From Conus ventricosus (lineage: Eukaryota; Mollusca; Gastropoda; Neogastropoda; Conidae): a DNA stretch of 64,000 bases. Below, in pieces: positions 52,830-64,000 of this stretch. Within the stretch, counting starts at the first letter, position 1; each line of letters begins with the position of its first letter. The stretch covers positions 1-64,000 of the forward strand of contig JAFLJL010014772.1 of NCBI GenBank assembly GCA_018398815.1, in the 5' to 3' direction. Both the position numbers and the translations under genes were made by a program. The notes under the pieces are model-generated. The model saw nothing but the letters and a program-made list of their open reading frames with translations. It did not search any database and had not been told where the DNA came from.

Positions 52830-53540
52830 AAAAAAAAAAAAAGGGTGTATATTTGAAAAAAATTCTACTGACTTTCTCACTAGCTTGAGACCCCTAAAAG
52901 TATATACTTTCTGAAAGGTGAATAAAATGGAAAAATGCAAAACAGGTGATGAATTCACTCTTTCTCTTTTTCCAAAACCACACAATTTCTTTAAAAAACA
53001 AGTTTTATTTACTTCAAAAATTTTTATGTTGCTACATTGATCATACGATTGAATTCTGTGCTCAAGACATTTGTTTTCTCCTGTAAAAAAGTGAAGAAAT
53101 CCATCAAAAACAATGTCTAAGAAGTACTGAAACAAAGGGAAAAAACACCTCATTCTGACTGTTTATATTGTTGGTTATAAACAAACCTTTGTGATGACTG
53201 TCCAGAAATTTTCAACAAAAGTCAAATCAACCTGGGCCTATGATTATAAGGCACACAAAGTTTTTGAATTTGTCAAACACTAAACTAAAACAAAGAAATG
53301 TCTAAGAACTACTGGAATAAAGGGAAAAAACAGTATTTCATTATGACTCTTCAGACTGTTAAACAAAAACCACTGTCTGGAATTTTCTTCAGAAGTCAAA
53401 TCACTCTGAGTTTCATTTGAATATACATATGATTATAATGCACAAAGTTTCACACAAAGTTTTGAAATTTGTCAAACACAAAACTACAGAGTTCACACCC
53501 ACAACACACACAGAAACTGTTTTTCTCAGTATGATGCATG
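52830..53540. repeat. 3' region of the left piggyBac copy with diverged internal repeats
   Basis: CTAAGAAGTACTGRAA, AAAGTCAAATCA and AAAGTTTTTGAATTTGTCAA recur with spacing of about 180 bases (53115-53280 and 53298-53480). Non-coding. Confidence 0.55.
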
Positions 53541-53543
53541 AGA

Positions 53544-55005
53544 TCAAAAGTTGCGCCTCGTGTGCCAGATCTCAAAACTGGGGACAACACAAAGGGCAGG
53601 CTGACTGGGGCAGTTCTCACACATAAATGCGCTTTCACTCGTCTTTCCTTGCTTGGAGCACACTCTGCATCTTCTGGTGCGGTGCTGCTTCTTTTCAATA
53701 TGAGGCATCCGAGCAGGAAAGCGTCTCTCGAAAAGTCTCACAGAGTCGTCTGTTCGGAGTCGGTCTGGTGGAGGAGGCAGGCACTGATTTTCATATAGCA
53801 GACTCTTGATCACCTCAAGCTGGAAACTGAGGAAATTCATCTTTTTCCTGTTGGGCCGTTTCTGATGGACCAGAAAAGCGTTCAGCAAACTCAGCTGCAG
53901 TCTTTCTGGTGGCACTGTAAGGCTGAAGCATCTGGTCTCCTTTGTCTACAGCTCCCATGTAGGAATTGTTGTCCACCACACATTTCGGCTTCTCAACCTC
54001 CCTTCTTCTCCTGCGGATCCATGTAGTGCTTTCATCATGCATAGTGGACATCATGCAGACAACTTTACTTGACATCCTCCACTTTATGAAGAGGAGCTGT
54101 CCATCCCTCCATCCCTGCATGCCTGCAGATCACTCTTGGCCCGAACCTCCAGTTCCCGCACAGCTGGAGGCATTCAGTTCTCCCGCACAGTCCCACAGCA
54201 GGCAGTCTGGTGGTTGTACAGATACCTGAAAAGCACAAGATCAATGTAGATCCAATAAATATATTTGCATATTTTGTTTGTACCTGTCTTAACTGTTTGT
54301 CTTACACACACAAAGTCACACTCAAACACACATATGGGGCAGGCATGTTTGCCCCCCACACACACACACACTGAGAAGTGATTTAGAAGAGAGAGAGAGA
54401 GAAGGGGGGGGGGGGGGAGGGAGGGAGAGAGATTTTACTCACTTGTACAACTGGATGCCTGAGTACCTTGATGCAGAAGATCTCCAAGCATGAACACCAC
54501 TATCTTCGCTGTTGATTCAAATGCTGCGCATCAGGGGAAGGTGGTGCTCAATGGTGAAGGCAGGATCTTGCTTGCCAGTGTACACATGGAATCGGTATGT
54601 GTATCCAGAGTTTTCACACAAATGAAACAGTTTGATTCCAAAATGGGCTTTCTTGAGGGGGATGTACTGTTTGAAGATGAGGTTACCTTAGCACAGCAGC
54701 AGTGACTCATCTACAGCTATCAGTTTGACAGGTTTGTAGACAGTTTGAAATGTCTCTTGTAAGCACTTAACTACAGGTCTGATTTTGTAAAGTCTGTCAC
54801 ATTGTGGGTCACTGTGGTCTGGTTCATTTGCATTGTCATTACAGTGCCAAAATCTAAGCAGAAGTTGATATCTGTTTCTCTTCATAACAAGAGAGAAAAT
54901 GGGGGCTGACAACAGAGGATGGGTTGACCAATATGATGCTATGCTTGGTTTCTTTGCAATGCCCATCAAGAAAGTCAGTCCTAAAAACTGCTCTATTTCA
55001 TACAC
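53544..55005 (-). pseudogene. piggyBac 2 transposase, catalytic body without N-terminus
   Basis: From 55005: MYEIEQFLGLTFLMGIAKKP, YWSTHPLLSAPIFSLVMKRN, YDRLYK-type KIRPVVKCLQETF and LIAVDESLLL with the first catalytic Asp. Next come FKQYIPLKKAHFGIKLF, an intron candidate (about 54224-54440, donor GTGAGT, acceptor TTTTCAG), YLYNHQTACCGTVREN, a KCVVDNNSYMGAVDKGDQML segment with a further catalytic Asp, and the C-terminal zinc-ribbon CRVCSKQGKTSESAFMCENC ending at 53544. Several frame changes. The N-terminus is absent on this strand but present, inverted, at 55297-55690. Confidence 0.8.
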
Positions 55006-55296
55006 ATTTGTTTCTGTCCATGCTGCTAGCCTAGACCCGTTGGCTGCCCTTGCATGAACGGCATTCGAGGCGGTTTCTGGAAGGCTGTGTGCTGCATATC
55101 AAACGCCGTTCGAGGTTATTTCATCATCAAAATTCAGCGATTTAAACAAGGGAGGCAAGGAGAAAAAATGGTTTAAACGGTTGTATGGACCCTAAAGGAC
55201 GGTTTCTTCCCTTTCACGGGTCGCTGACTGACCGGCTCGCGTCCGTTCGGACGATAATACTTCGGCAAGGTTCAGCCGAGTCATTTTCGGTTCAAG

Positions 55297-55700
55297 ATGG
55301 CGAGTCTAGCAGACAGTTCGATCAGGCACATGCCGTTTTCAAACGATCTAATGCTCTTGAAGTGCTTCAAGAAGTTATCCGAGATCGTGAAAGCGATGAC
55401 GAAGACTTCAGAGAAGTGGAACGAAGCGATTCGGAGGAGGAAGAAAGCGATCACAATCAACACCACCCTTTGCTATCGGAGATTGGTGTTGATGACGAAG
55501 CTGATCCCCGACTTCGAACCGAGCAATACCGGCACAAGTGGGGCCGAATCGGAGAGTGACGAGCCGATTCCGTCTATGTCGACTGCCCCCTCCCTCCTTT
55601 TGTGAGAGGTCGGGAGGGGAGTCGAGGAAGGGGAGGGGGTTCAGGACAACAGCGAGGGTCCAGTGTGAGGGGGCGTGGCAGAGGAAGAGGGTGAGCTTTA
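55297..55700 (+). pseudogene. piggyBac transposase N-terminus, plus strand
   Basis: ATG at 55297 (MASLADSS). After a frame change, FKRSNALEVLQEVIRDRESD, EEESDHNQHHPLLSEIGVDD and an Arg-Gly-rich end (55600-55690) match the piggyBac 1 N-terminal domain RYSALEVLDEVL to QHHPLLSEL. The catalytic body does not follow, and repeats do instead. It points away from the body at 53544-55005. Confidence 0.75.
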
Positions 55701-55879
55701 CCAGGACTGGAGTGTCCCCTATGATATGGGTTGCTAAACATTTTATGCATTGTCAGATGTTTGTCCTGAAGTTCAAAGGATACTAACACCAGTTTTTGTG
55801 GTATTTCATTGTGATTTTAGTGCTATAGTTTTGTTTATGTTTAGAAAGTGTCTGTTTTTCAAACAAAACATTCATCATT

Positions 55880-56473
55880 ATATATATTTTTGGTCTACTC
55901 ATTACAAACAAAATCAAACTATTGTGATATCTGGCTGTAGCCAAGGATAAAACCAGAAAATTTACCAAGTATCTAAGATATATGTCAAGAATTGAAAGAG
56001 CAGTGGGCATATTAGTGAACCTACCTAAGAAAACAAAATTGTGTCCCTTGACACCTGGATTGTACTGTTCCCCAGAAATACATAGATTTATCATGTAAAA
56101 CAACAATTGTGGGTTGTAATTTCACTACCAAATATTTACACAGGTGTTCAGTAAACACTAAAACCACTTTTTGCTGGGTTTGTATGTTCTTTGTTTTGCT
56201 GCTGTGGGGTTTTGTATGCTTGCAAGGTTGTTGTTTTTTTCAAAAGTTGAATTTTAAGATTATTTATTATACTCAGAATGAACAAAATCAAATTTTATTT
56301 GCAGATACATGTATTATAGCCCTGCATAAAAGAAGAAAACATGCCCAAAATCTAAGAGGTATCTCCACAAATAAATGAGCACTGATCAAATTAGTGAACC
56401 TACCGCAAAAAGTCAAATTTTGCTCCGGCACACAGAAGTACAAAACTGGTACAAAATAACGGCAGCTAAGGGG
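55880..56473 (-). repeat. 375-type subterminal repeats at the right end of piggyBac 2
   Basis: AGTGAACCTACC occurs at 56014 and 56394, spacing about 380. Each follows AAATYTAAGAGGTATCTC- or TATCTAAGATATATGTC-type sequence related to the reverse complement of the clean 28310-29650 units. This links the satellite-like units to piggyBac termini. Confidence 0.7.
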
Positions 56474-56477
56474 TTAA

Positions 56478-57156
56478 AACCCAATTAATCAAGATTACTA
56501 CACTCTCAAAATAGCCTGGTCACATGTTGAGGATGAGATACTGACTTTAAGTCATGACAAATGTGAATGTTATTTAGATGCTAAATGTTAGAGCTATAGA
56601 ATTTTATCATAAATTTAAACTTTACAGTATTCTGGCTGCTATTAACTGATATGCCACACAATTCATTGGGTTATACTTGTTATTAATAGGTAAGCACAAC
56701 ATGGTGGCTCTCTAAATCAACAGTTTACACATGCATGAATAAAGCAGGATCTGGAACAATAACAAACATATGACAAGAATAATGACATCAGTGCCAAAAC
56801 AGCAATAACAACACTGACAGCCAGACAATGACAACTGTTACTTTGACAAGTGCTATCATCAGTTAATCTTACAGAAGCAGAATATCAATCTCCTTTCCAC
56901 ACTGTGGGAAATAAAAGGCACCAGACAATGAAAACAAAAGAACTGACAAAACCACTTGCCTTTCCACTGTTTTTCGGTACTATCAAGGGAAACAGCTTGC
57001 AGTACATGATAAAGAACTCAATACAACAACCAAAGAAGATGGACAGTGACATTCATTCAATCTGATCCATGTGAAACAAATCAAGAGAAAATAAAATAAA
57101 TTACAGTCATAATCAGGACTTGAATGTTGGAATTAAAAATGATGTGCAGATGATAC
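56478..57156. other. TMEM260 intron
   Basis: AT-rich sequence without repeats or frames that I accept. Confidence 0.6.
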
Positions 57157-57331
57157 CTTTGTAATATTCTGCGATTCTGACTGGCTGAAGCGAATGGTGG
57201 TCACCAGCAACTGAGCAGTCAACAAATTATTGAGAGCAAACACTTCTGCTGTCACTGACCAAATCCATGTCAAGCGACTGAAGCTGAACAGCCCTGCTGC
57301 AAGCCAGCCCGCTGCCACACTGTTGGATAAT
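57157..57331 (-). CDS. TMEM260: TMEM260 exon (second recognised exon)
   Basis: Reads LSNSVAAGWLAAGLFSFSRL, TWIWSVTAEVFALNNLLTAQ and LLVTTIRFSQSESQNITK. The FSFSRLTW and AEVFxLNNL strings are hallmarks of TMEM260 membrane segments. Acceptor GATTGACAG before 57331 and donor GTATCA after 57157 are present. 175 bases. Confidence 0.88.
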
Positions 57332-57935
57332 CTGTCAATCAAATACCACCCATAAACCTTTCACATTTATTCCTGACAAACAGCCCATAAGATGAATAAG
57401 GTGTATTTGCACCCAGCCATCACCAATTCAGTCACTAAAGTACTGTGAGTGAACTTAACAAAGAGGCAGAGGGCAAGAAGGATGGAGAAAGGTGGGAGGC
57501 CAGGGATAGGTGGGAGAATATATAAACAGGTAGAAAAAGAGACAGAGACAAGAGGTAATGAAGTATGGGGCTGGGGTAAAAAGAAAGTACTGATATCCAC
57601 TTGAAATAAAAACATTAGCCTTGGAGTCTTTGGACGCTATAGTTGTCTGGTCTTTTACGAAGCTAATTTCTTTCAAAGAAATGCATACAAGCAAAATCAA
57701 TACTGACAAAAGTTAACTGCTGACTTTCTGAAATACTGGATAAATAACATAAACAATATGCTCATAGAAAAAAAATGGGGGAAAAAGCCATTGTAAAAAT
57801 TCTAAGAAACCTGCAGAATAATTACAACATTATTTCATACAACAGCAAATAGTGTTTCATCTGGCATCATTGACTTAGTTCTATCAACGCCACTCTAAAA
57901 TCAGATGTAACACAGCACAGCCACCCACTACTCAC
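57332..57935. other. TMEM260 intron
   Basis: No repeats of note. The frames around 57367-57709 on the minus strand lack similarity or splice support. Confidence 0.55.
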
Positions 57936-58010
57936 AGAAACACAGCTGATAGAGGACACTTCCAGCAACAGCAGCCATAATGGCAGTCAGCAGATTAGCT
58001 CTCCACCCAT
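57936..58010 (-). CDS. TMEM260: TMEM260 exon (first recognised exon)
   Basis: The minus strand encodes GWRANLLTAIMAAVAGSVLY then QLCF, corresponding to the RVNLL...AASLL segment of animal TMEM260 that precedes the FSFSRLTW exon. Acceptor CCCATGGCAG and donor GTGAGTAG bracket 75 bases. Phase to the next exon is off by one base. Earlier exons, coding the N-terminal HPPGYP-type region, were not found to the right, where sequence quality is poor. Confidence 0.7.
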
Positions 58011-58079
58011 CTGCCATGGGCACAACAAAAAGAAGGCTTTCATCGCAGGGGACAGGGGTCCTGGGGGGTGACAACCTGA

Positions 58080-61000
58080 CCCACATTGTAACATTTTTCA
58101 TTCACCCCCCATAGCATTTTTTTCATTTTTATAACACTTTATGTCCAACAACTCGGTAAAATATAAGTTTTGCAAAAATACATAAAAGAAAAAACCAACC
58201 CTGAGCACGCTAAAAATATCCAAAAAAAAATTTTTCAAAGACAGGGGAGCAGCTCAATCAACTGTTTTGGGGTGGGGAGGGGTTGAGAGAGCAGAAAAGA
58301 CAGGCGATGACAGAAGGTTCCAGTGCCAAGGAAAAACCCCAGCAGCCAAAGAAAACGCAGAGAAAATAAGTAGTTTTCCCCTTTTATTTTGTTCCCAAGC
58401 TCCTAACACACTCAGGCTAAAAAGCACCCAAACATAGCAAAAACCAGCCCCAAAAGCCCAACAGTGCCGCAGGAAAAAAAACGAGCCCCTCCGGGCGGGA
58501 ACTCCCAGAAATTTGCTTTCGTCGCCCTTCGTTTTGCGGGCTCAGGTCGTTCAAAGATTCAAACAATCATTTTGATGAAAACTGCAAAAACCAAAGGGAA
58601 GGAAAAAAAGGGGGCATTTTTGAAATTTTGTTCAGTATAAATTACGGGCAATACAGTATGAAAATGCCTTTTAAAAACATTTCTACAGTTTTTTTTCCAG
58701 ATTGATAATGAAAAAAAGCATACTTTTATAATGAAAAAAGGGGAATTCTACCTTTTCACAATAAATTTTTTTCATTATCAAAGATGCACGAAAGAACTTT
58801 GTCTTTAAAAAATTAGTACAAAACGGGGCTTTCCCTTTCCTGCCGGGGTTTTTAAAAATGAGCTTTTGATAATTTTCAACTGGAAAATATTCTAAAAAAA
58901 CATTCCCGAAAAAATTTTCAAAAAATTTCAAGTTTTTATCATAAAATGAAGTCATTATATGTTTTGGGATCGGAAGTCTGAATTTTTGTAGGAGGAAAAT
59001 TAGCCCAATCTCTGATAATGAAAAAGAGGGGGAAACGAAGAAGGTGAGGGCACATCGGGGCATTTCATTATTGTGAGCCTGTGGGGAAAATACCAAGGCT
59101 TTACGATATAAAAGATAAGAGCTTCAAATTTGCTTTCAACACTTTTTGATTCTGAAGTTTTTTATAAACCCCTTTTTCCCCCCAAAATCAAGAAAATTAA
59201 AGATTTGCCCAACGGGAAAATAAAAAAAGGGCACAAAATTTAATTGGCAAATTATTTTTCTAAAAATGGACATTTCAGTCCAATACAGTTACAACAAATT
59301 AATAATTTTTTTGGATTCAAGGATTTGGGATTTGTTTTTTTAAAGATTTTTGCGTAAAATCAGATTTATCATAAAGGGAAGGTCGGGGGCAGGTAACTCA
59401 AAGCAATCAATTCATCGCAAAAGGTTATTTAGGAGATGTAACATTGTAGCCCCCTCACTACATCCCCCCCCCCCCCCCCCCCCACCACCACCACCACACC
59501 ACCACCACTCTTTTACAAAAAATTTCCCGTGAAGAAACTGACAGAGTTATTAAAGCAGAACACAAAAATTCAAAAAGGGGGAATCAGCAAACAAACAGGG
59601 TACAGATCAGTATATCCCTGCCCTAATCTTTACAGTTAGTCACCTTGACTAAAGAGATTTGTTACGTGAAAAAAAATTCCCGTAAGTCTTCATGCATAGG
59701 TCCAGCAAAAAAAAACTCTATACGGATTTGTTATTTGAAAAAGCCCTCCGTCCAACACAAATTTATTGATAGGCCCTATTGTCTTACATTTTAAAATCAA
59801 GCCAATTTTTTTATAAATATATCGTTCAATAAAATCAGTTAAGTCAACTGCAAAATTACAAAAAAAATTTCCAAAGAAAATTTCAAAAATCTTTTTAAAA
59901 AAAATATTTGAGTAAGTTTTACAGTCTTTTTAAAACTTTTTAAACCAAATGAAAATATCAAACCAATTTTGATGGGCCTTAGAATCTCAAGAATAGTTAT
60001 ACTTAAGTTTTTTTATGGTTATACATCAGAAGACATTCCCCAGGGGGGCAAAGCAGTGAACCCCGGGGAGAGGGGGTAGCTCCCCTGAGGGGCACAATAG
60101 GGAGGTCAGGCGGGGCAGCGCAGAAAACCATCAGTGGGTATGGGGGTTTCCCTGTGTTCCCGGGGGTTTCCCTTTTGGGAGATGTGGGGCAATCTGATGG
60201 CTGCTTCTGCTATGATTCTATCCTGGGCCCCATGCTTTAGGGCGGGGCGGGGGTAAACCCCTCACAGGGTTGGACGAAAAATTGCCCTCTTGCCATTGTT
60301 AAGGGACTATAAAAGGACTTTTGAAAACCACCCAAAACTTCGCCTGCCCCCGTTTGAGACAGCCTCATGCCCCAGGACCATTGCCCCCCCGCAAAAGAAG
60401 GCCCCCGGGTGGCCCGAAACGGGCCTTTTTGTCAAAAGAATGAAGTAAACCCATGGCCACGCAGCGACCAGCACCTAAAGTAAACCTAAATCAAAAGGAA
60501 CCAGAGCCAACAACAGAGGACGCCACCACACAGAACCAGACACAATTTCCAACGAAAAAAATTTCCAAAAAGTATGCGACTTTATCTAAATAATCCTTTG
60601 GGGCCCTTGGCCAATGGATTGGTCTCCCATGACCGCCGGGGGACATCTGAAGAAGTCCTGGAATCTAAAGCACAACAAAACAGTCTCTGGAAATCAGTGG
60701 ACAACATACCGGGATGTAAATAAAACTCGGAACACAGTCATGATCACAAATGCTTACACTTCTTTCAGTAAACAGGGTGGCCGGTTGGTCCATCCTGACA
60801 CTGAGGGGTCACAGAAGGCACAGGCTCTGAAGTGGTGACTGCTGCGGGATGGACCGTCGGCTGGGTTGGAGGTGACAAAGTTGAAGGTAGGGCCCCTTCT
60901 GGCCCAAACGGGGGGCAAAAAAAGTGAAGCAGAGTTTGGTGTCCTGCATCATTCGATGTTTTTTTTCCCGGGTTCTTTTTGGGTCGGACAGGTGGAGCTT

Positions 61001-62660
61001 CCTTTTTTTACTTAGTTGCAGCATGGTCTTTTCAGTTTCCCCTATTTCTTTCTTTCTTCTATTTGTTTTTCCCTCATGTAGGGGTCTTTTTCCCTTGACT
61101 GGGTCTTTTTGGGGGGCGGGGTCTTCTTCCTTGGTTCATTTTTTCCTTTACCCGCTCACAGCGGCAGTTATGGGTGAAATAAAATACGAAAAACCACTCC
61201 ATCCATCCCCCCTCTCATCTTCTCCCCCACATCAAAACCATAGTAGTTTACTAGCTTTATCATAAGGTTTGGGGGTTTGGTTTGTTTTGGGTTGATAGGT
61301 GGGTCTTTTTTTTTTGGGGGGGGGGGGCTAAATCACCTAAGTGGACAGGTTTTAAATTTTAAAGTGATTAACCCCTCAAACACACATACACAATCCCTCC
61401 AAAATCCCCACACACCCCACACACACACAAACACACCAAACCGCACACACACGCATATACCACACACAAAAACACTTCCATCCCCCACGGACACACATAA
61501 AAGAAAAAAAAAGGAACACACAAAACACACACCCTTTCACTTCACTGTTGAAAGCAACAATTTTTTTGTCAAAACAAATTTGTTCCTTCCCCTGGGGTCT
61601 CTGGAACCTGGGGAGTCATTAAACTGACATAATTCCCAGTCAAAGACATCTCTGCTCTCCCTCTACATGTGTCATCAGCCAGCCCCATCACCTAGACCCT
61701 GTTGCAAGCCAGCTGGTTTTGCAGTTCATTGTTTCTTATAGTTTTTAGCTTTTCGTGTTGGGCCCCCCCCTCCATATACTTTAATGTCCGTACTGCGGGT
61801 TGCTCTTCACCAAAACAGTCACACATGTGGCCTGAATGTCTCACGTTCCTCTCTCTCCCCTCCATTTGCACCATCCAACACCTCCCCGGGCGGTAACCGG
61901 CAGCTTTTGCTACCCAAAATTTTTTCCTGGTCACTATTAGGTTTTTCCTCATCTAAATCAGTCAACTGACCATCTATTCAAATTTCCATACCTAACGGGG
62001 TAAATGTAAGGCGAGGCCGGAGGAAGCGTTTGGGGTTATGACGTCAGGGAAATAAAAAAAATCATATAAATCATAAAAACATTTAACCCGAGGAAAATGC
62101 GTGACAAGGTCAGGAATCCCCCAACTATGATTTTTAAGCTGGTTTTCACTCATCAACTGGAGAAGAGTATCGGGGTTAAGTCACCCTAGTTGGTCGCATT
62201 TCGGCACGTTGGGGGAGAGCCCATGGTCGCAGAAATAAATTCAGCGGCGTAAGGGTTAAATAACTTTTTGGCATTTGCTTTTGGGTTATCATTTAAAGGG
62301 TTATTATTTTCTTTAAAAAATCCAATTTCCTTGTCAATCAACTTTTTACACTTTTAAACAAATCTTATCAATATTTTTATTATTATGATTTCTTATATAG
62401 CCCCCCCCGGTTAGACACAAGCCTAAGCGCTTTACAACCACATTTCATTAACACAACGGAGCCTCGGGGTAAGCTGATGAAAGCTGCCTGCTGGCCTTCC
62501 CATCTTTCCCCCGTTTTTTCTCAATTCGTTCTTTTAATTTAAAAACTCTTTCTTTCCTTCGTTTTTACCGGGTTCAGTATGTGTAACCTTCTTCTTCTTC
62601 CTAAAATACGGGTTCACTCAAAAAGGTGGTCACCACGCGATTTTAAAAAAAGTAAAATAA
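58080..62660. other. Gene-poor, low-quality sequence, probably TMEM260 5' intron or flank
   Basis: Stretched homopolymers throughout. Simple repeats include poly-C plus CAC (59463-59510) and CA-rich (61378-61530). The motif TTATATAGCC...AGCGCTTTACAACCACATTT (62394-62447) resembles a short interspersed motif common in marine invertebrate DNA. I find no exon, RNA gene or complete mobile element. Confidence 0.5.
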
Positions 62661-62674
62661 AATAACAAAATATG

Positions 62675-63440
62675 CGACTCAGCTTTGGCCCCTGGAGCAA
62701 ATTTGGAAACCTCACAACCACCACCCCAAAAAACCCAAACCTCTCACACATACACCCATCAAAAAAAACCATTTTCCACACTCACCCACCAAAACCTACC
62801 CAACTCCCCCCCCCCCCCCCCTTTCTCTTCTCTCTCCATAGACACATAAAAACCCCAGCCCCTCCAAAAACATCCCCCAAAACCAACCTCCTCTCCCACT
62901 ACCCCCCAAAAAACCCAACCTCTCCCCACATACACCCACAAAAACAAACCTTCACACATACACCACCAAAAATAAACCTCTCACACTTCACCCCCCAAAA
63001 AATAACTCTCACACATACACCAACCAAAAATGTAACCTCACCTCTCACACATACACCCCCAAAAACAACCTCTCAAAACATACACCCATCAAAAAAAAAA
63101 CTCTCCCCAATACCCCCCCAAAAACTAACCTCTCAAACAACACCATCAAAAACCAATCCTCTACTACACCCACCAAAAAGTCTTCTCTCTCTCACCATAC
63201 CCCCACCAAAAAACCTCTCTCCAACATCACCCACCAAAAAAATAACCCTTTCCTCCCCTCAACATCCCCACCCACAACCTCTCTTACACTACCCCCCCAA
63301 AAAAGTAACCTCTCTCCACACATCACCCACAAAAACCAATATTCACACTACACCCACCAAAAACAACCTCTCACACTACCCCCTTCAAAAACCCAACCTC
63401 TCACACATCCCCCCCAAAACTAACCTCTCCCTCCCACCAT
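62675..63440 (+). repeat. CA/CT-rich minisatellite of about 30-base units
   Basis: Roughly 25 units of AACCTCTCACACATACACCC followed by a short A-rich stretch ACCAAAA, with many indels. The 256-codon frame through it is a Pro/Thr/Ser-rich translation of the repeat and not a gene. Confidence 0.85.
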
Positions 63441-64000
63441 AAAAAGATAAGAAAATGTTCTTATAGCCCAGCCGCCCGCAAGGGCCACATCAGGGCTGTC
63501 CCACGTTAAAATAAACTCACCAGCATTTGGAAAAAAAAAAAAAAAAAAAACCTTTCTACATCTCAGTAAATGACAGTCAGAAACGTACCAGAAACTTCGT
63601 TAAAAATCTTTCTTCCAAAAAAATCTTAATCAGTAAAAAAATGTTATCTCTCTCAAAAAACTCAAGGACCCCACGTCTGGCGGGACTCCCTGAAGGGGGA
63701 CTTCATGGACCCCGCGTAAAATGTTTGTGCTCACATCGTGCAAGCCCCAACACTCTAAAAAAACAGTTTCATTGTGAGTGGGGCATGCCCAGGAATCCCA
63801 GGGAGCTTCTTCGCTCTTTAAAAATAAGAAGGGTAAAAACGAATGGCCGGTGTGCAGCCGGCACAGAACCTTTTTCCCTTTAACACCACCCGACGTAGAT
63901 GGGGGAAGTCCTAAATTTGGATGGATCTAAAGATTTTGTTACTCTTTTGGGGTTTTCCAATCCTCCCCCAAGGCCTCACTAATCTTTAATTTTTGGGGTT
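63441..64000. other. Unannotated right edge
   Basis: A-rich (63528-63550) then mixed sequence of the noisy type. Nothing recognised. Confidence 0.4.

Larger units (their letters stand above)
52771..56473. mobile_element. piggyBac composite 2, two copies head-to-head, in a TMEM260 intron
   Basis: TTAA at 52767-52770 and 56474-56477 flank ends CCCTTTCGCATCC and, in reverse complement, CCCCTTAGCTGCC. The left 2.2 kb carries a minus-strand transposase body without its N-terminus. The right 1.2 kb carries a plus-strand N-terminus followed by 375-type subterminal repeats like the 3' end of piggyBac 1. Both termini therefore look like 3' ends, and the 5' ends seem lost at the junction (about 55010-55290). 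Confidence 0.7.

Noticed and set aside
62240..62265. GGCGTAAGGGTTAAAT as a further piggyBac end
   Set aside because: It resembles TTAACCCTTACGCC, but no partner end with TTAA was found nearby, and the region is of low base quality.
62672..63442. 256-codon Pro/Thr/Ser-rich frame
   Set aside because: It is the translation of a CA/CT minisatellite with about 30-base units.

Overview
The window looks like animal, probably molluscan or other lophotrochozoan, nuclear DNA that is almost entirely mobile elements. The only recognisable host gene is TMEM260 on the minus strand (exon candidates at 57936-58010, 57157-57331 and 52549-52661). The animal assignment rests on these intron-split exons, the Maverick/Polinton giant transposons, piggyBac elements, RNase H-bearing and jockey/CR1-like LINEs, and abundant CA repeats. 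The species cannot be fixed from the sequence.

Bases 1-48874 are one Russian-doll nest. The outermost element (Polinton 0) enters from the left edge and ends in a hairpin terminal inverted repeat (TIR) at 48874. Its DNA polymerase B gene is split by a complete 15.9 kb Polinton (Polinton 1, 90-15985, target duplication TGAAT) and by a 584 bp MITE-like insert (16751-17334, TTA duplication). Its AT-rich minisatellite is split by a piggyBac element (25749-47517, TTAA duplication). That piggyBac in turn contains a 5'-truncated LINE (26754-28309) and a second complete 15.7 kb Polinton (Polinton 2, 29651-45306, target duplication ACACA). Right of the nest lie a 0.4 kb fold-back element, an RT/RNase H LINE, the TMEM260 exons, a head-to-head composite of two piggyBac copies (52771-56473) and about 6 kb of gene-poor, low-quality sequence.

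The Polintons share one gene plan, read here in Polinton 2 orientation: TIR, packaging ATPase (-), unknown protein (-), probable virion protein (-), conserved unknown (+), coiled-coil/membrane protein (-), major capsid protein (+), Gly/Ala-rich hydrophobic protein (+), protein-primed DNA polymerase B (+), integrase (-), two small membrane-type proteins (-), small proteins (+), minisatellite, element-specific cargo region, TIR. Together these are a virus-like replication (PolB), integration (integrase) and particle (capsid, ATPase) set. No adenovirus-like protease was found. Each TIR is itself a long hairpin whose inner edge repeats the element end in inverted orientation.

Sequence quality is a mosaic. 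About 2340-5740, 7140-8640, 17900-26590, 31200-40140 and 58080-64000 are full of stretched homopolymers and frameshifts relative to clean copies of the same genes elsewhere in the window. Several direct duplications begin exactly in this noisy sequence (18050, 23040, about 24940, 26395) and look like unmerged read overlaps rather than biology. Frameshifts in those zones should not be read as biological pseudogenisation.
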